Source: Mesorhizobium sp. M2A.F.Ca.ET.046.03.2.1
GTDB taxonomy: Bacteria > Pseudomonadota > Alphaproteobacteria > Rhizobiales > Rhizobiaceae
Length of the DNA stretch: 64,000 bases
Reading direction: 5' to 3'
NCBI RefSeq assembly: GCF_003952425.1
Contig: NZ_CP034449.1
Coordinates: forward strand, 620,001 to 684,000
Part shown: positions 43,731 to 54,352 of the stretch, piece after piece
Numbering within the stretch: position 1 is the stretch's first letter
Layout of the letters: every line of letters starts with the position of its first letter
The notes under the pieces: generated by a model
Seen by the model: the letters and a program-made list of their open reading frames with translations, nothing else
What the model was told of the DNA's origin: nothing
Database searches by the model: none
Position numbers and translations under genes: made by a program

Positions 43731-44261
43731 TCAGTAGCTCTGCGTAGAGCGCCGGGGTGCGCGTTTGCCGGTTGGAGCGGCTTTCTGTGGCGCTGCCGCA
43801 ACCGGCGCAGGCCGTGCCAGCTTCGGCTTGAACGGCGCCATGCCTTGCCGGGCCAGTTCGTCGGCGCGTTCGTTCTCCGGGTGGCCGGCATGGCCCTTCA
43901 CCCAGTTCCAGGTGACCTTGTGGCGCCGGTTGGCCTCGTCGAGCGCCTGCCAGAGCTCGCCATTCTTGACCGGCTTCCTCTCGCCGGTCTTCCAGCCGTT
44001 CTTCTTCCAGCCATGGATCCACTTGGAGATGCCGTCCATGACGTATTTGCTGTCGGTGTAGAGGTCGACCGTGCAAGGTTCCTTCAGCGCATTGAGCGCG
44101 GTGATGGCGGCCAGCAACTCCATGCGGTTGTTGGTGGTCTCGGCCTCGCCACCGGACAGTTCCTTGGTGACGCCGTTGTAGCGCAGTACGGCGCCCCAGC
44201 CGCCCGGCCCGGGATTGCCCGAGCAGGCGCCGTCGGTGAAGATCTCGATCTTTTTGTTCAT
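43731..44261 (-). CDS. rnhA: Ribonuclease HI
   Basis: A 176-residue RNase HI that degrades the RNA of RNA-DNA hybrids. All catalytic residues are present: Asp10 (FTDGACSG), Glu48 (NNRMELLAA), Asp70 (LYTDSKYV), His124 (VKGHAGH) and Asp134 (ERADELA). A Pro/Ala/Lys-rich tail of about 30 residues extends beyond the usual length, as in other rhizobia. Its start overlaps the thrB stop by 4 bp. Confidence 0.96.
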   Translation of the reverse strand: MNKKIEIFTDGACSGNPGPGGWGAVLRYNGVTKELSGGEAETTNNRMELLAAITALNALKEPCTVDLYTDSKYVMDGISKWIHGWKKNGWKTGERKPVKNGELWQALDEANRRHKVTWNWVKGHAGHPENERADELARQGMAPFKPKLARPAPVAAAPQKAAPTGKRAPRRSTQSY

Positions 44262-45220
44262 GTCAGCCCGTATTCGGATGGCGACCTGATCGCGCGGTGG
44301 AAGCGCATGCGGCGGATATATTCGGTCGGGTCGCGCTTCATCACCAGTCCGCCATCCGGGATGGTCAGCCAGTCATAGAGGCGGGTCAGCATGAAGCGCA
44401 GCGCCGAGCCGCGCGCCAAGATCGGCATAGCCGCCTTCTCGTCGTTTCCAAGCGGCCGCACCGACTGGTAGCCGGCGAGCAGCGCTGTCCCCTTGGTCAG
44501 GTTGAAGGAAAAATCCTTCTCGAAGCACCAGGCGTTGAGGCAGGTGGCGACATCGTAGGCGTAGAGATCGTCGCAGGCGAAATAGAAGTCGATCAGCCCG
44601 GACAGCTTCTCGCCGAGGAAGAAGACATTGTCCGGGAACAGGTCGGCGTGGATGATGCCTTGCGGCAGGTCGTTCGGCCAGTTGCGTTCGAAATCGGCGA
44701 AGTCGGCATCGACTTCGGCGGCGAGGCCCGGCTCGACCTCGTCGGCCCGCTCGCGCGAGGCCGCCCAGAGCTTGCGCCAGCCATCGATCGCCAGCGCGTT
44801 CGGCCTTCTCATCTGGAAATCCTGGCCGGCAATATGGAGGCTGGCGAGCGCCTTGCCCACTTCCGCGCAATGCGCGGCGGTCGGGCGCCTGAGCGACAGG
44901 CCTTCGAGGAAGGTGATGATGACGGCCGGACGGCCGGCGAGCGTGCCGATGACGGTGCCGTCATGCGCCGTGACCGGCAGCGGGCAGGAAATGCCCTTCC
45001 TGGCGAGATGGCCCATCAGGCCGAGGAAGAACGGCAGATCGGCCTTGTCGACGCGCTTCTCGTAAAGCGTCAGGATGTAGGAGCCGGTGGAGGCGTGGAC
45101 CAGGAAATTGGAATTCTCGGTGCCCTCGGCGATGCCCTTGTAGGAGAGCAGTTCCCCCACCGGATAGGCTTTGAGGAATGCGGTCAATTCGCCTTCGCTG
45201 ACGTCGGTGTAGACGGCCAT
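44258..45220 (-). CDS. thrB: Homoserine kinase (ThrB2, choline-kinase fold)
   Basis: A 320-residue kinase of the APH/choline-kinase fold used by alphaproteobacteria for homoserine phosphorylation. Key segments are [20 protein letters not shown], the catalytic loop [14 protein letters not shown] (catalytic Asp, then Asn) and the metal site [17 protein letters not shown]. It supplies O-phosphohomoserine to threonine synthase (thrC at 34613). It sits 6 bp after ispH and overlaps rnhA, the usual rhizobial order. Confidence 0.95.
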   Translation of the reverse strand: MAVYTDVSEGELTAFLKAYPVGELLSYKGIAEGTENSNFLVHASTGSYILTLYEKRVDKADLPFFLGLMGHLARKGISCPLPVTAHDGTVIGTLAGRPAVIITFLEGLSLRRPTAAHCAEVGKALASLHIAGQDFQMRRPNALAIDGWRKLWAASRERADEVEPGLAAEVDADFADFERNWPNDLPQGIIHADLFPDNVFFLGEKLSGLIDFYFACDDLYAYDVATCLNAWCFEKDFSFNLTKGTALLAGYQSVRPLGNDEKAAMPILARGSALRFMLTRLYDWLTIPDGGLVMKRDPTEYIRRMRFHRAIRSPSEYGLT

Positions 45221-45226
45221 CCGGTT

Positions 45227-46231
45227 TCACGCCGCTCCATTGACGAAGGCCATGTCGGCCGCCGTCAGTTCGACATCGCGCAGTACCCGCATCACCGGAA
45301 AATCCTCCGTTTCCGTGGCCGTTATCGCCAGGTCGATGGTGACGTCGAAACGCTGCCGGAACGCATCGATGATCTCGTCGACGATGATCTCCGGCGCCGA
45401 GGCGCCGGCCGACAGGCCAAGCGTCCTGATCCCGGCGATCTCATCCCACGGAATTTCGGCGGCGCGCTGCACGAGAAGCGACATGGTGGCGCCGGCGCGC
45501 TCCGCCACTTCGACAAGACGACGCGAATTGGACGAGTTGGGCGCGCCGACAATGAGGAACAGATCGGCACCGGCGGCCGTCTCCTTCACCGCTTCCTGGC
45601 GGTTGGTGGTGGCATAGCAGATCGATTCGGCCGCGGCCGCGTGCAGTTCGGGAAACCGCTCCTGCAGAGCCCGGATGATGCCGGCGGTGTCCTCGACCGA
45701 CAAGGTCGTCTGGGTGACGAAGCCCAGCGCCGAGGCGTCGACGGGCACAAAGCGCGCGGCGTCGGCCTCGGTCTCGATCAGCGTCACGGCGCCTTCCGGC
45801 AACTGGCCCATCGTGCCAATCACCTCCGGATGCCCGGCGTGGCCGATCAGAAGCACATGGCGGCCAAGCCGCTGGTGGCGCATCGCCTGCTTGTGCACCT
45901 TGGAGACGAGCGGACAGGTGGCGTCGAGGTAGAAGAGGTTGCGCGCCTCGGCATCCGCCGGCACCGATTTCGGCACGCCATGCGCGGAAAAGACCACGGG
46001 CGACTGGCGATGCTCCGGCGGAATCTCGGACAGTTCCTCGATGAAGACGGCGCCGAGGCTCTGCAGCCCTTCGACGACGTAGCGGTTGTGCACGATCTCG
46101 TGGCGGACATAAACCGGCGCGCCGTATTTCTTCAGCGCCAGCACCACGATCTGGATGGCGCGGTCGACACCGGCGCAGAAGCCGCGCGGCTGGCAGAGCC
46201 TGATCGTCAGCGGTGGCTTTTTCTCAATCAT
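45227..46231 (-). CDS. ispH: 4-hydroxy-3-methylbut-2-enyl diphosphate reductase (IspH)
   Basis: A 334-residue iron-sulfur enzyme of the MEP isoprenoid pathway, which makes IPP and DMAPP. The three cluster cysteines are Cys19 ([13 protein letters not shown]), Cys106 ([10 protein letters not shown]) and Cys205 ([11 protein letters not shown]). The catalytic Glu lies in [12 protein letters not shown] context near 155, and His pairs are in SAHGVP and GHAGHPE. The start is the ATG at 46231; the preceding TTG is also in frame. Dxs at 62786-64000 is another step of the same pathway. Confidence 0.96.
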   Translation of the reverse strand: MIEKKPPLTIRLCQPRGFCAGVDRAIQIVVLALKKYGAPVYVRHEIVHNRYVVEGLQSLGAVFIEELSEIPPEHRQSPVVFSAHGVPKSVPADAEARNLFYLDATCPLVSKVHKQAMRHQRLGRHVLLIGHAGHPEVIGTMGQLPEGAVTLIETEADAARFVPVDASALGFVTQTTLSVEDTAGIIRALQERFPELHAAAAESICYATTNRQEAVKETAAGADLFLIVGAPNSSNSRRLVEVAERAGATMSLLVQRAAEIPWDEIAGIRTLGLSAGASAPEIIVDEIIDAFRQRFDVTIDLAITATETEDFPVMRVLRDVELTAADMAFVNGAA

Positions 46232-46306
46232 CAAATTCAGGCCGGTTCAGTCGGAAAGCTGGAGGGAAATGAGGTGCGCACCCCTGCCCTGTCAAGAGCG
46301 GCCGTT

Positions 46307-47062
46307 TCACGCTTCTTTCGCCGGGCGGCGCAGACTCAGGATCAGGACGGCGGCGAGAGCGGCGGCCAAGCCATACCAGGTGACCGCGTATTGCAGGTGG
46401 TTGTTCGGCAGGTCGATGATGGTGACGCCACCGACCGGCAGGCCGCCGGGATTCGGCGTCTTGTCGGCATCGATGAAGAACGGAACCAGCACGAACCCGG
46501 CCGGCAGGCCGGCGGTCGCCGCCATGACATCGCGGTCCTTCCAGTAGAAGATGTTCTTGGCGACATCATTGTCAGGAAGCATCATCGACGGTTTTGCGGG
46601 AAGCGGATTGCGCGCAAGCCCGGTCACCGTCACCTTGCCGGCGACCTCGCCCTGTCGGCGCTTGGCCGGATCCTTGAGGTCGTAGGGAACGAAGCCGCGG
46701 TTGACGAGCACGAAGCGGCCGTCCTCGAGTTGCAGGGGCGTGTAGACGTTGAAGCCGCTTTCGCCTTCCCAGGTGGAAAAGAAATGCCGCTCGCCCTGGT
46801 GCAGGAAGGTGCCCGTCACCGTCACCGGGGTGTAATCGACATCACGGGAGGCGGCGAATTGCTGCTCGACGTCGGCCAGCGGCAACGGCGCGGAATGCGT
46901 GCGCTTGTCAATGGTGGCGAGCAGGTCTTCCTTCCAGTGCAGGCGCTGGACCTGCCAGGTGCCGAGCCCGATCAGGATGGCGAACAGGACAAGGCCGAGG
47001 CCGATGAGCAACGCCGAACGCGGCCGCGAACGGCCGGCCGCCGAACCGGTCGCCTCGGTCAT
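46307..47062 (-). CDS. SURF1-family cytochrome oxidase biogenesis protein
   Basis: A 251-residue membrane protein with two hydrophobic helices, ALLIGLGLVLFAILIGLGTW near the N-terminus and WYGLAAALAAVLILSLRR near the C-terminus, flanking a periplasmic domain. LGTWQVQRL, STWEGESGFNVYTPL and VLVNRGFVP are typical SURF1 segments. It helps insert heme a into subunit I of the aa3 oxidase. Its ATG overlaps the DUF983 stop by 4 bp, in the oxidase operon. Confidence 0.92.
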   Translation of the reverse strand: MTEATGSAAGRSRPRSALLIGLGLVLFAILIGLGTWQVQRLHWKEDLLATIDKRTHSAPLPLADVEQQFAASRDVDYTPVTVTGTFLHQGERHFFSTWEGESGFNVYTPLQLEDGRFVLVNRGFVPYDLKDPAKRRQGEVAGKVTVTGLARNPLPAKPSMMLPDNDVAKNIFYWKDRDVMAATAGLPAGFVLVPFFIDADKTPNPGGLPVGGVTIIDLPNNHLQYAVTWYGLAAALAAVLILSLRRPAKEA

Positions 47063-47444
47063 TCGTGGGATTCCAGTCTGCCCTCGGAGGCCTTCTTCGA
47101 GTACTGCAAGGTGATCAGCACGCCCTTGATCAGGCGCAGCGCCGTCAAGCAGAGCACCAGCGCCAGCGGTATCCATAAGATGAAGTGCAGCCAAAGCGGC
47201 GGGCTGAACGTCACCTCCATCCACAATGCGAGGCCGACGACGAGGAAGCCGATGATCAGGATGACGAACACCGCAGGCCCATCGCCGGCATCGGCGAAGG
47301 AATAGTCGAGCCCGCAATTGTAGCAGCGCTTGCCGACGGTGAGGAAGCCCGAGAACAGCTTGCCCTCGCCGCAGCGCGGGCAGCGGCCATGCAGGCCGGC
47401 CGAGATCGGGTCAATGGGGGCCAGATCGCCTTGTCTTCGCTCAT
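47059..47444 (-). pseudogene. DUF983 membrane protein gene with frameshift in a G/C run
   Basis: The ATG at 47444 starts MSEDKAIWPP, the normal N-terminus of the DUF983 proteins found beside SURF1 in rhizobia. At the run of five G on the + strand (47416-47420) the frame changes. The remainder (IDPISAGLHGRCPRCGEGKL, two CxxC pairs, two hydrophobic helices) is in another frame, ending LQYSKKASEGRLESHE. One extra base in the run would restore a protein of about 128 residues. This is most easily explained as a homopolymer error in the sequence, but a real mutation cannot be excluded. DUF983 function is unknown; its position implies oxidase assembly. Confidence 0.82.
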
Positions 47445-47514
47445 ACCGGCACCGTAGACCCTTTCGCTTGAAAAGATAAGGCGGCCACGTCGCCGCGGCC
47501 GCCCGTCGCTCCAA

Positions 47515-47559
47515 GCAATTCCGGAAAACCGCTACGCGCTTTCCCTGAATTGCCCTCTA
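47515..47559. repeat. Short palindromic repeat related to the 62.6-kb copy
   Basis: GCAATTCCGGAAAACCGC starts the element and TTTCCCTGAATTGC ends its core. The GCAATTCCGG/GAAAACCGCT block and the GAATTGC end recur at 62609-62653. It separates ctaE from the DUF983 gene, and its ends are inverted repeats (GCAATTC and GAATTGC). It is probably a RIME-type or related rhizobial repeat acting as mRNA hairpin. Confidence 0.5.
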
Positions 47560-48441
47560 TCAGTGGCCTTCGATCAGCGCGCCGTTCGACGCCCAGACAT
47601 AGATGGCGCTGAACAGGAACAGCCAGACCACGTCGACGAAGTGCCAGTACCAGGCGGCCGCCTCGAAGCCGAAATGCTGCTTCGGCGTGAAGTCGCCGCG
47701 CATGGCGCGCACCAGGCAGACAGCCAAGAAGATGGTGCCGATGATGACGTGGAAGCCGTGGAAGCCGGTCGCCATGAAGAAGGTGGCGCCGTAGATCGAT
47801 TCCTTGAACGCGAAGGGCGCGTGCATGTACTCGTAGGCCTGCACCATGGTGAACAGCATGCCGAGGCCGACGGTCAGCACAAGGCCGTTGACCAGGCCCT
47901 TGCGGTCGCCATGCAGCAGCGCGTGGTGCGCCCAGGTCACCGTCGTGCCCGACAGGAGCAGGATGATGGTGTTGTAAAGCGGCAGGTGGAAGGGGTCGAG
48001 GACTTCCATGCCCTTCGGCGGCCAAACGCCGCCGGTGAAGGCGGTGCGGGCATACTGGTTTGCCTCGCCGGGAAAGAGACTGGCGTCGAAGAAGGCCCAG
48101 AACCAGGCGACGAAGAACATCACCTCGGAAGCGATGAACATGATCATGCCGTAGCGCAGATGCAGCGACACGACGCGCGTGTGGTAGCCTTCATGCGCTT
48201 CCTTGATGGTGTCCGACCACCAGGCGAACATCGTGTAGAGCACGATGATCATGCCGATGAAGAACAGCCACGGATTGGCGATGTTGTGACCGAAGACCGG
48301 GAAGTTGCCGCCCTTCAGATACTGCATCAGGCAGACGCCGCCGATGGCGGTGACCAGCGCGCCGACCGAACCCAGGAAGGGCCAGGGGCTCGGGTTGACG
48401 AGATGGTAGTCGTGGTGTGGTTTTGCGTGCGCGTCTGCCAT
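47560..48441 (-). CDS. ctaE: Cytochrome c oxidase subunit III
   Basis: A 293-residue subunit III of the aa3 oxidase with seven hydrophobic segments. It opens HHDYHLVNPSPWPFLGSVGA, and HTRVVSLHLRYGMIMFIASE and FWAFFDASLFPGE are classical. HGFHVIIGTIFL and HFVDVVWLFLFSAIYVW complete the C-terminus. It stabilises the core and the proton-uptake path. It is encoded 1 bp after ctaG. Confidence 0.97.
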   Translation of the reverse strand: MADAHAKPHHDYHLVNPSPWPFLGSVGALVTAIGGVCLMQYLKGGNFPVFGHNIANPWLFFIGMIIVLYTMFAWWSDTIKEAHEGYHTRVVSLHLRYGMIMFIASEVMFFVAWFWAFFDASLFPGEANQYARTAFTGGVWPPKGMEVLDPFHLPLYNTIILLLSGTTVTWAHHALLHGDRKGLVNGLVLTVGLGMLFTMVQAYEYMHAPFAFKESIYGATFFMATGFHGFHVIIGTIFLAVCLVRAMRGDFTPKQHFGFEAAAWYWHFVDVVWLFLFSAIYVWASNGALIEGH

Positions 48442-48442
48442 A

Positions 48443-49069
48443 TCAACCCCCGAGGCTTGCTTCGGAATCTGGAATTTTGTTGCTGCTGCCAGCGGCCGGC
48501 GCCGACGAAGCGACCGGCTGTTTCTTTTCGACCGGGAACATCGTGTAGGACAGGGTAATGGTCTTCAAGTCCTTGAGTTCCGGCACGTTGACGATGTCTG
48601 GATCGACATAGAACACGACCGGCATGTCCAGCGTCTCGCCGGGCTTCAGCGTCGTGTCGGTGAAGCAGAAGCACTCCACCTTGTTGAAGTAGGCGCCGGC
48701 CATTTCCGGCTGCACGTTGAACGAGGCGCGGCCGGTGATGGGGCGGTCGAACTTGTTGGTGGCGCTGTAATGCGCCTGCGTCGTCTCGCCGATCTTGATC
48801 GTTACCGAACGGGCGACGGGCTCGAACTGCCACGGAATGCCGTTGGTGTTGGCGTCGAAGCGGATGGTGATGTCGCGGTCGAGCACGCGGCCGGCATATT
48901 GCTTCTCGGCGCGTTGCGTGGTGCCGCCATAGCCCGTGACCTGGCAGAACATCTTGTAGAGCGGCACGGCAGCGTAGGCCATGCCGACCATGCCGGTGAA
49001 AAAGGCGAGGCAGACCGCGGCGACGATGCCGTTGTTCACCTTGCGGGGCTTGCTCACGTCGCCGCCCAT
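48443..49069 (-). CDS. ctaG: Cytochrome c oxidase assembly protein CtaG/Cox11
   Basis: A 208-residue Cox11-type copper chaperone that delivers copper to the CuB site of subunit I. One N-terminal membrane helix (IVAAVCLAFFTGMVGMAYAA) precedes the periplasmic domain with VPLYKMFCQVTGYGGTTQ, and the copper motif CFCFTDTTL. It overlaps coxF by one base. The last 30 residues are variable. Confidence 0.95.
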   Translation of the reverse strand: MGGDVSKPRKVNNGIVAAVCLAFFTGMVGMAYAAVPLYKMFCQVTGYGGTTQRAEKQYAGRVLDRDITIRFDANTNGIPWQFEPVARSVTIKIGETTQAHYSATNKFDRPITGRASFNVQPEMAGAYFNKVECFCFTDTTLKPGETLDMPVVFYVDPDIVNVPELKDLKTITLSYTMFPVEKKQPVASSAPAAGSSNKIPDSEASLGG

Positions 49070-49260
49070 CAGCCGCCTCCGAACAGACCCGAGCCGGTCA
49101 GGCTCGCGCCATGGTGGCCGAAGCGCGCGATGGTGACGACGTAGAAGATGATGACCAATGCGGCCAGCGCCAAGCCGATGGCAGCGGAACGATTGCGGCG
49201 CGCCTTCAGCTGGCGCTCGGTGAGCGTGACCAGTTCGATCTTCTTGTCGGCCACGATCAT
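49069..49260 (-). CDS. CoxF-like small membrane protein of the oxidase operon
   Basis: A 63-residue protein with one membrane helix ([20 protein letters not shown]) after a basic cytosolic part ([14 protein letters not shown]) and a Gly-rich end. Proteins of this size and layout lie between ctaB and ctaG in many alphaproteobacteria. The start overlaps ctaB by 4 bp. Probable assembly or structural accessory; function not established. Confidence 0.8.
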   Translation of the reverse strand: MIVADKKIELVTLTERQLKARRNRSAAIGLALAALVIIFYVVTIARFGHHGASLTGSGLFGGG

Positions 49261-50201
49261 ATCCCCCCCATGACGAGGGCGCGCCCGACCACGCAGTCGA
49301 CGAGATAGGCGGCGAAGATGGCGAAGAGATAGAGCAGCGAATAGCCGAAGAGCGCCTTGGCCGGCTTCATCGCGCGGTCGCCGTCAGCCATGCCCAGCAC
49401 TTTCCAGGCATACCAGACGAAGCCTAGGCCCAGCAGCGCGGAAACCACGCCGTAGCCGGCGGTGGTATAGCCGAGCGCCCAGGGCAGCACGCCGATCGGC
49501 GCCAGGATCAGCGCATAGGCAAAGATCTGCCGGCGCGTCGGGGCCTGGCCGGCCACATTCGGCATCATCGGGATGCCGGCGCGGGCGTAGTCATCGGACT
49601 TGAACAGCGCCAGCGCCCAGAAATGCGGCGGCGTCCACAGGAAGATGATCAGGAACAGGATCACGCTTTCGAGGCTGACCGATCCGGTCACGGCGGCCCA
49701 GCCGATCACCGGCGGGAAGGCGCCTGCGGCGCCACCGATGACGATGTTCTGCGGCGTCCAGCGCTTCAGCCACATCGTGTAGATGACGGCATAGAAGAAG
49801 ATGGTGAAGGCGAGAAGCGATGCCGACAGCCAATTGACCAGCACGCCGAGCGTCATCACCGACAGCACCGACAGGACCAGCCCGAAGGTCAACGCCTCGC
49901 CTGGCGTGACGCGGCCCGCCGGCACCGGGCGGGATGCCGTCCTGGTCATCACCGCATCGATATCGGCGTCGTACCACATGTTGAGCGCGCCGGAGGCGCC
50001 GGCGCCTATGGCGATTGCCAGGATGGCGACCATAGCGATCAGCGGATTGATGGCGACGGGCGCGGCGACCAGGCCGACAAAGGCGGTGAAGACGACCAGC
50101 GACATAACGCGCGGCTTCAACAGGGCGAAGTAATCGCCCGCTGTCGCTTCCGAGATGCGAAAGCCCGCGTCCTTCATCAATCTGTGGTCGGCAAGGGCCA
50201 T
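49257..50201 (-). CDS. ctaB: Protoheme IX farnesyltransferase (heme O synthase)
   Basis: A 314-residue UbiA-fold membrane enzyme that farnesylates heme b to heme o. The two Asp-rich motifs are [19 protein letters not shown] and, in the second half, [17 protein letters not shown]. About nine hydrophobic helices are visible. It supplies heme for the aa3 oxidase encoded around it. It lies 70 bp after ctaD. Confidence 0.96.
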   Translation of the reverse strand: MALADHRLMKDAGFRISEATAGDYFALLKPRVMSLVVFTAFVGLVAAPVAINPLIAMVAILAIAIGAGASGALNMWYDADIDAVMTRTASRPVPAGRVTPGEALTFGLVLSVLSVMTLGVLVNWLSASLLAFTIFFYAVIYTMWLKRWTPQNIVIGGAAGAFPPVIGWAAVTGSVSLESVILFLIIFLWTPPHFWALALFKSDDYARAGIPMMPNVAGQAPTRRQIFAYALILAPIGVLPWALGYTTAGYGVVSALLGLGFVWYAWKVLGMADGDRAMKPAKALFGYSLLYLFAIFAAYLVDCVVGRALVMGGI

Positions 50202-50271
50202 GCGTACTTAAAGTCCATCATTCCGTTGGCCAAGACCGCCGGCTGTCCGGCGATCTCGTGATAGGGCTGCC

Positions 50272-51936
<1,665 letters not shown>

Positions 51937-51959
51937 CTAAATCTTGCTAACCCGCGGCA

Positions 51960-52844
51960 TCAGTTGCCGGCGGCCGCTACCTTGTTGGTACCATCGATCT
52001 CGGCCATCAGCGCCTTGTTGGCGGCGGGCACATCGGTCTTGGCCGTTTCCAGCCAGGTCTTGAACTGCGCATCGGAAACGACGCGGACCGCGATCGGCAT
52101 GAAAGCGTGGTCCTTGCCGCAGAGCTGCGAGCACTGGCCGTAGTAGAGGCCCTCCTTCTCCGCCTTGAACCAGGTCTCGTTGGTGCGGCCGGGAACGGCG
52201 TCCATCTTGATGCCGAAGGACGGCACGGCGAAGGAGTGGATGACGTCGGTCGCGGTGATCAGCACGCGGGTCGTGGTGTTGACCGGGACAACCAGCTCGT
52301 TGTCGACCGCGAGCAGGCGCGGATAGAGGGCGCGATCCTCCTTGCCGGCCTTGGCGCGGTCGCCATCCTGCAGAACCGCCGAGTTGAAGGAGAAGGTCTT
52401 GTCGACCTGGTACTCGTAATCCCAGTTCCACTGGTTGCCGGTCGCCTTGACGGTGAGCTTGGCTTCTTCCGGCGGCGTATATTGCGCGGTGAGCAGCTGG
52501 AAGGAGGGAATGGCGATGAGCAAGAGCACGATCACTGGCCCGACGGTCCAGATCACCTCGATCAGCGTGTTGTGGCTGGTTTTTGACGGCACCGGATTGG
52601 CGCTGGCGCGGAACTTAACGATGCAGACCAGCAGAAGCACCAGCACGAGAACGGTGATCGGGACGATGAACCACATCGTGTAGTTCCCGAACCGCTCGAT
52701 CTGCCGCATCATGTCGGTGGCCGGAGCCTGGAAGCTCACCTCCCATTCCCGCGGCTGGTCGGCACGGGCCGCGGCACCGGAGAAGAGCACGGCCGAAGCT
52801 GCCGTACCTGCCAAGAATTTAGCGCTTGCCAGGAATTTCCTCAT
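51960..52844 (-). CDS. ctaC: Cytochrome c oxidase subunit II
   Basis: A 294-residue subunit II. The signal peptide (about 1-28; FLAGTAASAVLFSGAAARAD) leads to two membrane helices and the CuA domain. Electron-entry and copper residues are in TGNQWNWDYEYQ, HSFAVPSFGIK and CSQLCGKDHAFM, the last giving both Cys ligands. The start is the ATG at 52844, preceded by GAGAGGG; the frame extends upstream without that signal. First gene of the oxidase operon. Confidence 0.97.
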   Translation of the reverse strand: MRKFLASAKFLAGTAASAVLFSGAAARADQPREWEVSFQAPATDMMRQIERFGNYTMWFIVPITVLVLVLLLVCIVKFRASANPVPSKTSHNTLIEVIWTVGPVIVLLLIAIPSFQLLTAQYTPPEEAKLTVKATGNQWNWDYEYQVDKTFSFNSAVLQDGDRAKAGKEDRALYPRLLAVDNELVVPVNTTTRVLITATDVIHSFAVPSFGIKMDAVPGRTNETWFKAEKEGLYYGQCSQLCGKDHAFMPIAVRVVSDAQFKTWLETAKTDVPAANKALMAEIDGTNKVAAAGN

Positions 52845-53171
52845 CGCCCTCTCGTCTCCCACTTCCCGCGATCTTGTCGCACCAATAGCGGACGATGCCG
52901 GGATTGGGAATCCCGGTCTGTCCCTGGGTGGTTCAAACCATACTCTTTTTCCCTCCGCAAGAAAGGAGCGGAGGAAACCGTGCGGCATTTTTGCGCGCAG
53001 CCCGAAGGCCGTGTTCAGCGCTCGCCATGCTATATGCCGGGCGGCCCCAATTCGGGCGAATTTGCTTTGGAAAAGCACGCAATTGCCGGTATCGGGGCGC
53101 ACCGGCGACGGTCTCGTCCTTTACTTGGCCCGGGCGCAGCTTAAAGTGCCGTGATTCGCAATGGAGCCGTC
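52845..53171. other. Divergent promoter region of the oxidase operon and IalB-like gene
   Basis: This 327-base gap separates ctaC (minus) from the IalB-like gene (plus), so it must contain both promoters. A perfect 8-bp inverted repeat lies at 52898-52916, 54 bp before ctaC. No complete small gene is supported, although the ctaC frame remains open upstream. The strand-specific promoters were not resolved. Confidence 0.45.
52898..52916. promoter_or_regulatory. Perfect 8-bp inverted repeat upstream of ctaC
   Basis: CCGGGATTGGGAATCCCGG has two exact 8-bp arms around a 3-base centre. It lies in the ctaC 5' region and includes one GAATC site, a target for CcrM-type methylation. It may be a regulator site or a leader hairpin. 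No matching known motif is claimed. Confidence 0.4.
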
Positions 53172-53711
53172 ATGACTTCCTGGCTTTCGAGAACCTTGGC
53201 GAAGGTCGTTCTTGCCGTCGCCTTGCTCGGCGTCGGCATAGCCGTTGGCGCCGCCGCCTCGCCGAACAACGCCACGCCACCCAGCGGCACGGTGAAGTCG
53301 ACGCATGGCGCATGGTCGATCATCTGCGATACGCCGGCGGGAGCGACCTCCGAGCAATGCGTGATGATGCAGAATGTCGTCGCCGAGGATCGTCCTGAAA
53401 TGGGCCTTTCGGTCGTGGTGCTGCGCACCGCCGACAACAAGGCCGAGATCCTGCGCGTGCTGGCGCCGCTCGGCGTTCTCCTGCCCAACGGCCTCGGTCT
53501 CAATGTCGACGGCAAGGATATCGGCCGCGCCTATTTCGTGCGCTGCTTCCAGGATGGCTGCTATGCCGAGGTGATCCTCGAAAAGCCGCTGCTCGACACG
53601 TTGAAGAGCGGCACCTCGGCCACCTTCATCGTCTTCCAGACGCCGGAAGAAGGCATCGGCATTCCCGTCGACCTCAAGGGCTTTGCGGAAGGCTTCGCCG
53701 CCCTACCTTGA
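53172..53711 (+). CDS. IalB-family (invasion-associated locus B) exported protein
   Basis: A 179-residue exported protein. A signal peptide (LAKVVLAVALLGVGIAVGAA) precedes the IalB domain with THGAWSIICDT, PLGVLLPNGLGLNVDGKDIG and FVRCFQDGCYAEVILEKPLL. Cysteines in these segments probably form disulfides. IalB was first linked to erythrocyte invasion in Bartonella, but it is widespread in Rhizobiales without that role. The ATG at 53172 has GGAG upstream; an earlier GTG is less likely. Confidence 0.88.
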   Translation: MTSWLSRTLAKVVLAVALLGVGIAVGAAASPNNATPPSGTVKSTHGAWSIICDTPAGATSEQCVMMQNVVAEDRPEMGLSVVVLRTADNKAEILRVLAPLGVLLPNGLGLNVDGKDIGRAYFVRCFQDGCYAEVILEKPLLDTLKSGTSATFIVFQTPEEGIGIPVDLKGFAEGFAALP

Positions 53712-53786
53712 TCTTGCCGTCCACGCGCAGCGGCCGCCCCTCAGGCTGAGGCGCGGTGGTGATGCGGTTGACGGCCAGGAGGCTTG

Positions 53787-54254
53787 ATGCGCGCGACGTT
53801 ATCCATTTCCATTGCAGGTCTGGCGCTTGCCTACGTGGCCTCGGCGGCCCGGGCCGAGGATGCCGCAATCCTCCAGACGCCGGACCCCGCGACGGTTCTC
53901 GATATCGCCAAGGGCTTCGGCTCGGCCAGGATGGGCAAGGACGACAATGGCGACCCGATGATTTCCGGCCGCGTCGAGGGCGTCAAATACCTGATCTATT
54001 TCTACGGCTGCGAAGACCACGAGAACTGCAAGTCGCTGCAGTTCTCGACCGGCTACACCGATCCGCTGACCGTCGACCAGGCCAATGCCTGGAACGCAAA
54101 ATACCGCTGGGTGAAGGCCTATTCGGGCGACGGCTCGAACTTCAAGATGGATGTCAGCTTCGCCGGCGGCATCACCAGGGCCAATCTCGAGGAACAGTTC
54201 TCCAACTGGAACGCGATGGCCGGCAACATCAAGGACTTCGTCAACGGCAGGTGA
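53787..54254 (+). CDS. YbjN-domain exported protein
   Basis: A 155-residue exported protein: signal peptide (about 1-23; SISIAGLALAYVASAARA), then a YbjN-type domain with TVLDIAKGFGSARMGKDDNG, YLIYFYGCEDHENCKSLQFS and ANAWNAKYRWVKAYSGDG. The two cysteines in GCEDHENC may pair. YbjN proteins are loosely linked to stress and type III secretion; function is not known here. AGGAGG precedes the ATG strongly. Confidence 0.86.
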   Translation: MRATLSISIAGLALAYVASAARAEDAAILQTPDPATVLDIAKGFGSARMGKDDNGDPMISGRVEGVKYLIYFYGCEDHENCKSLQFSTGYTDPLTVDQANAWNAKYRWVKAYSGDGSNFKMDVSFAGGITRANLEEQFSNWNAMAGNIKDFVNGR

Positions 54255-54352
54255 CGGCGTCGCAATCGCCGGCTTCAACTCGTTAGCGATTGTCTGAGGC
54301 CAGCTTCGCGCCTACATCCGGTGCAAGATTTGTTTCCACGAATGGATTTGCC

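Noticed and set aside
44297..47305. Open + strand frame of about 1000 codons
   Set aside because: It lies wholly antisense to thrB, ispH and the SURF1 gene, lacks any recognisable domain, and reflects high GC content.
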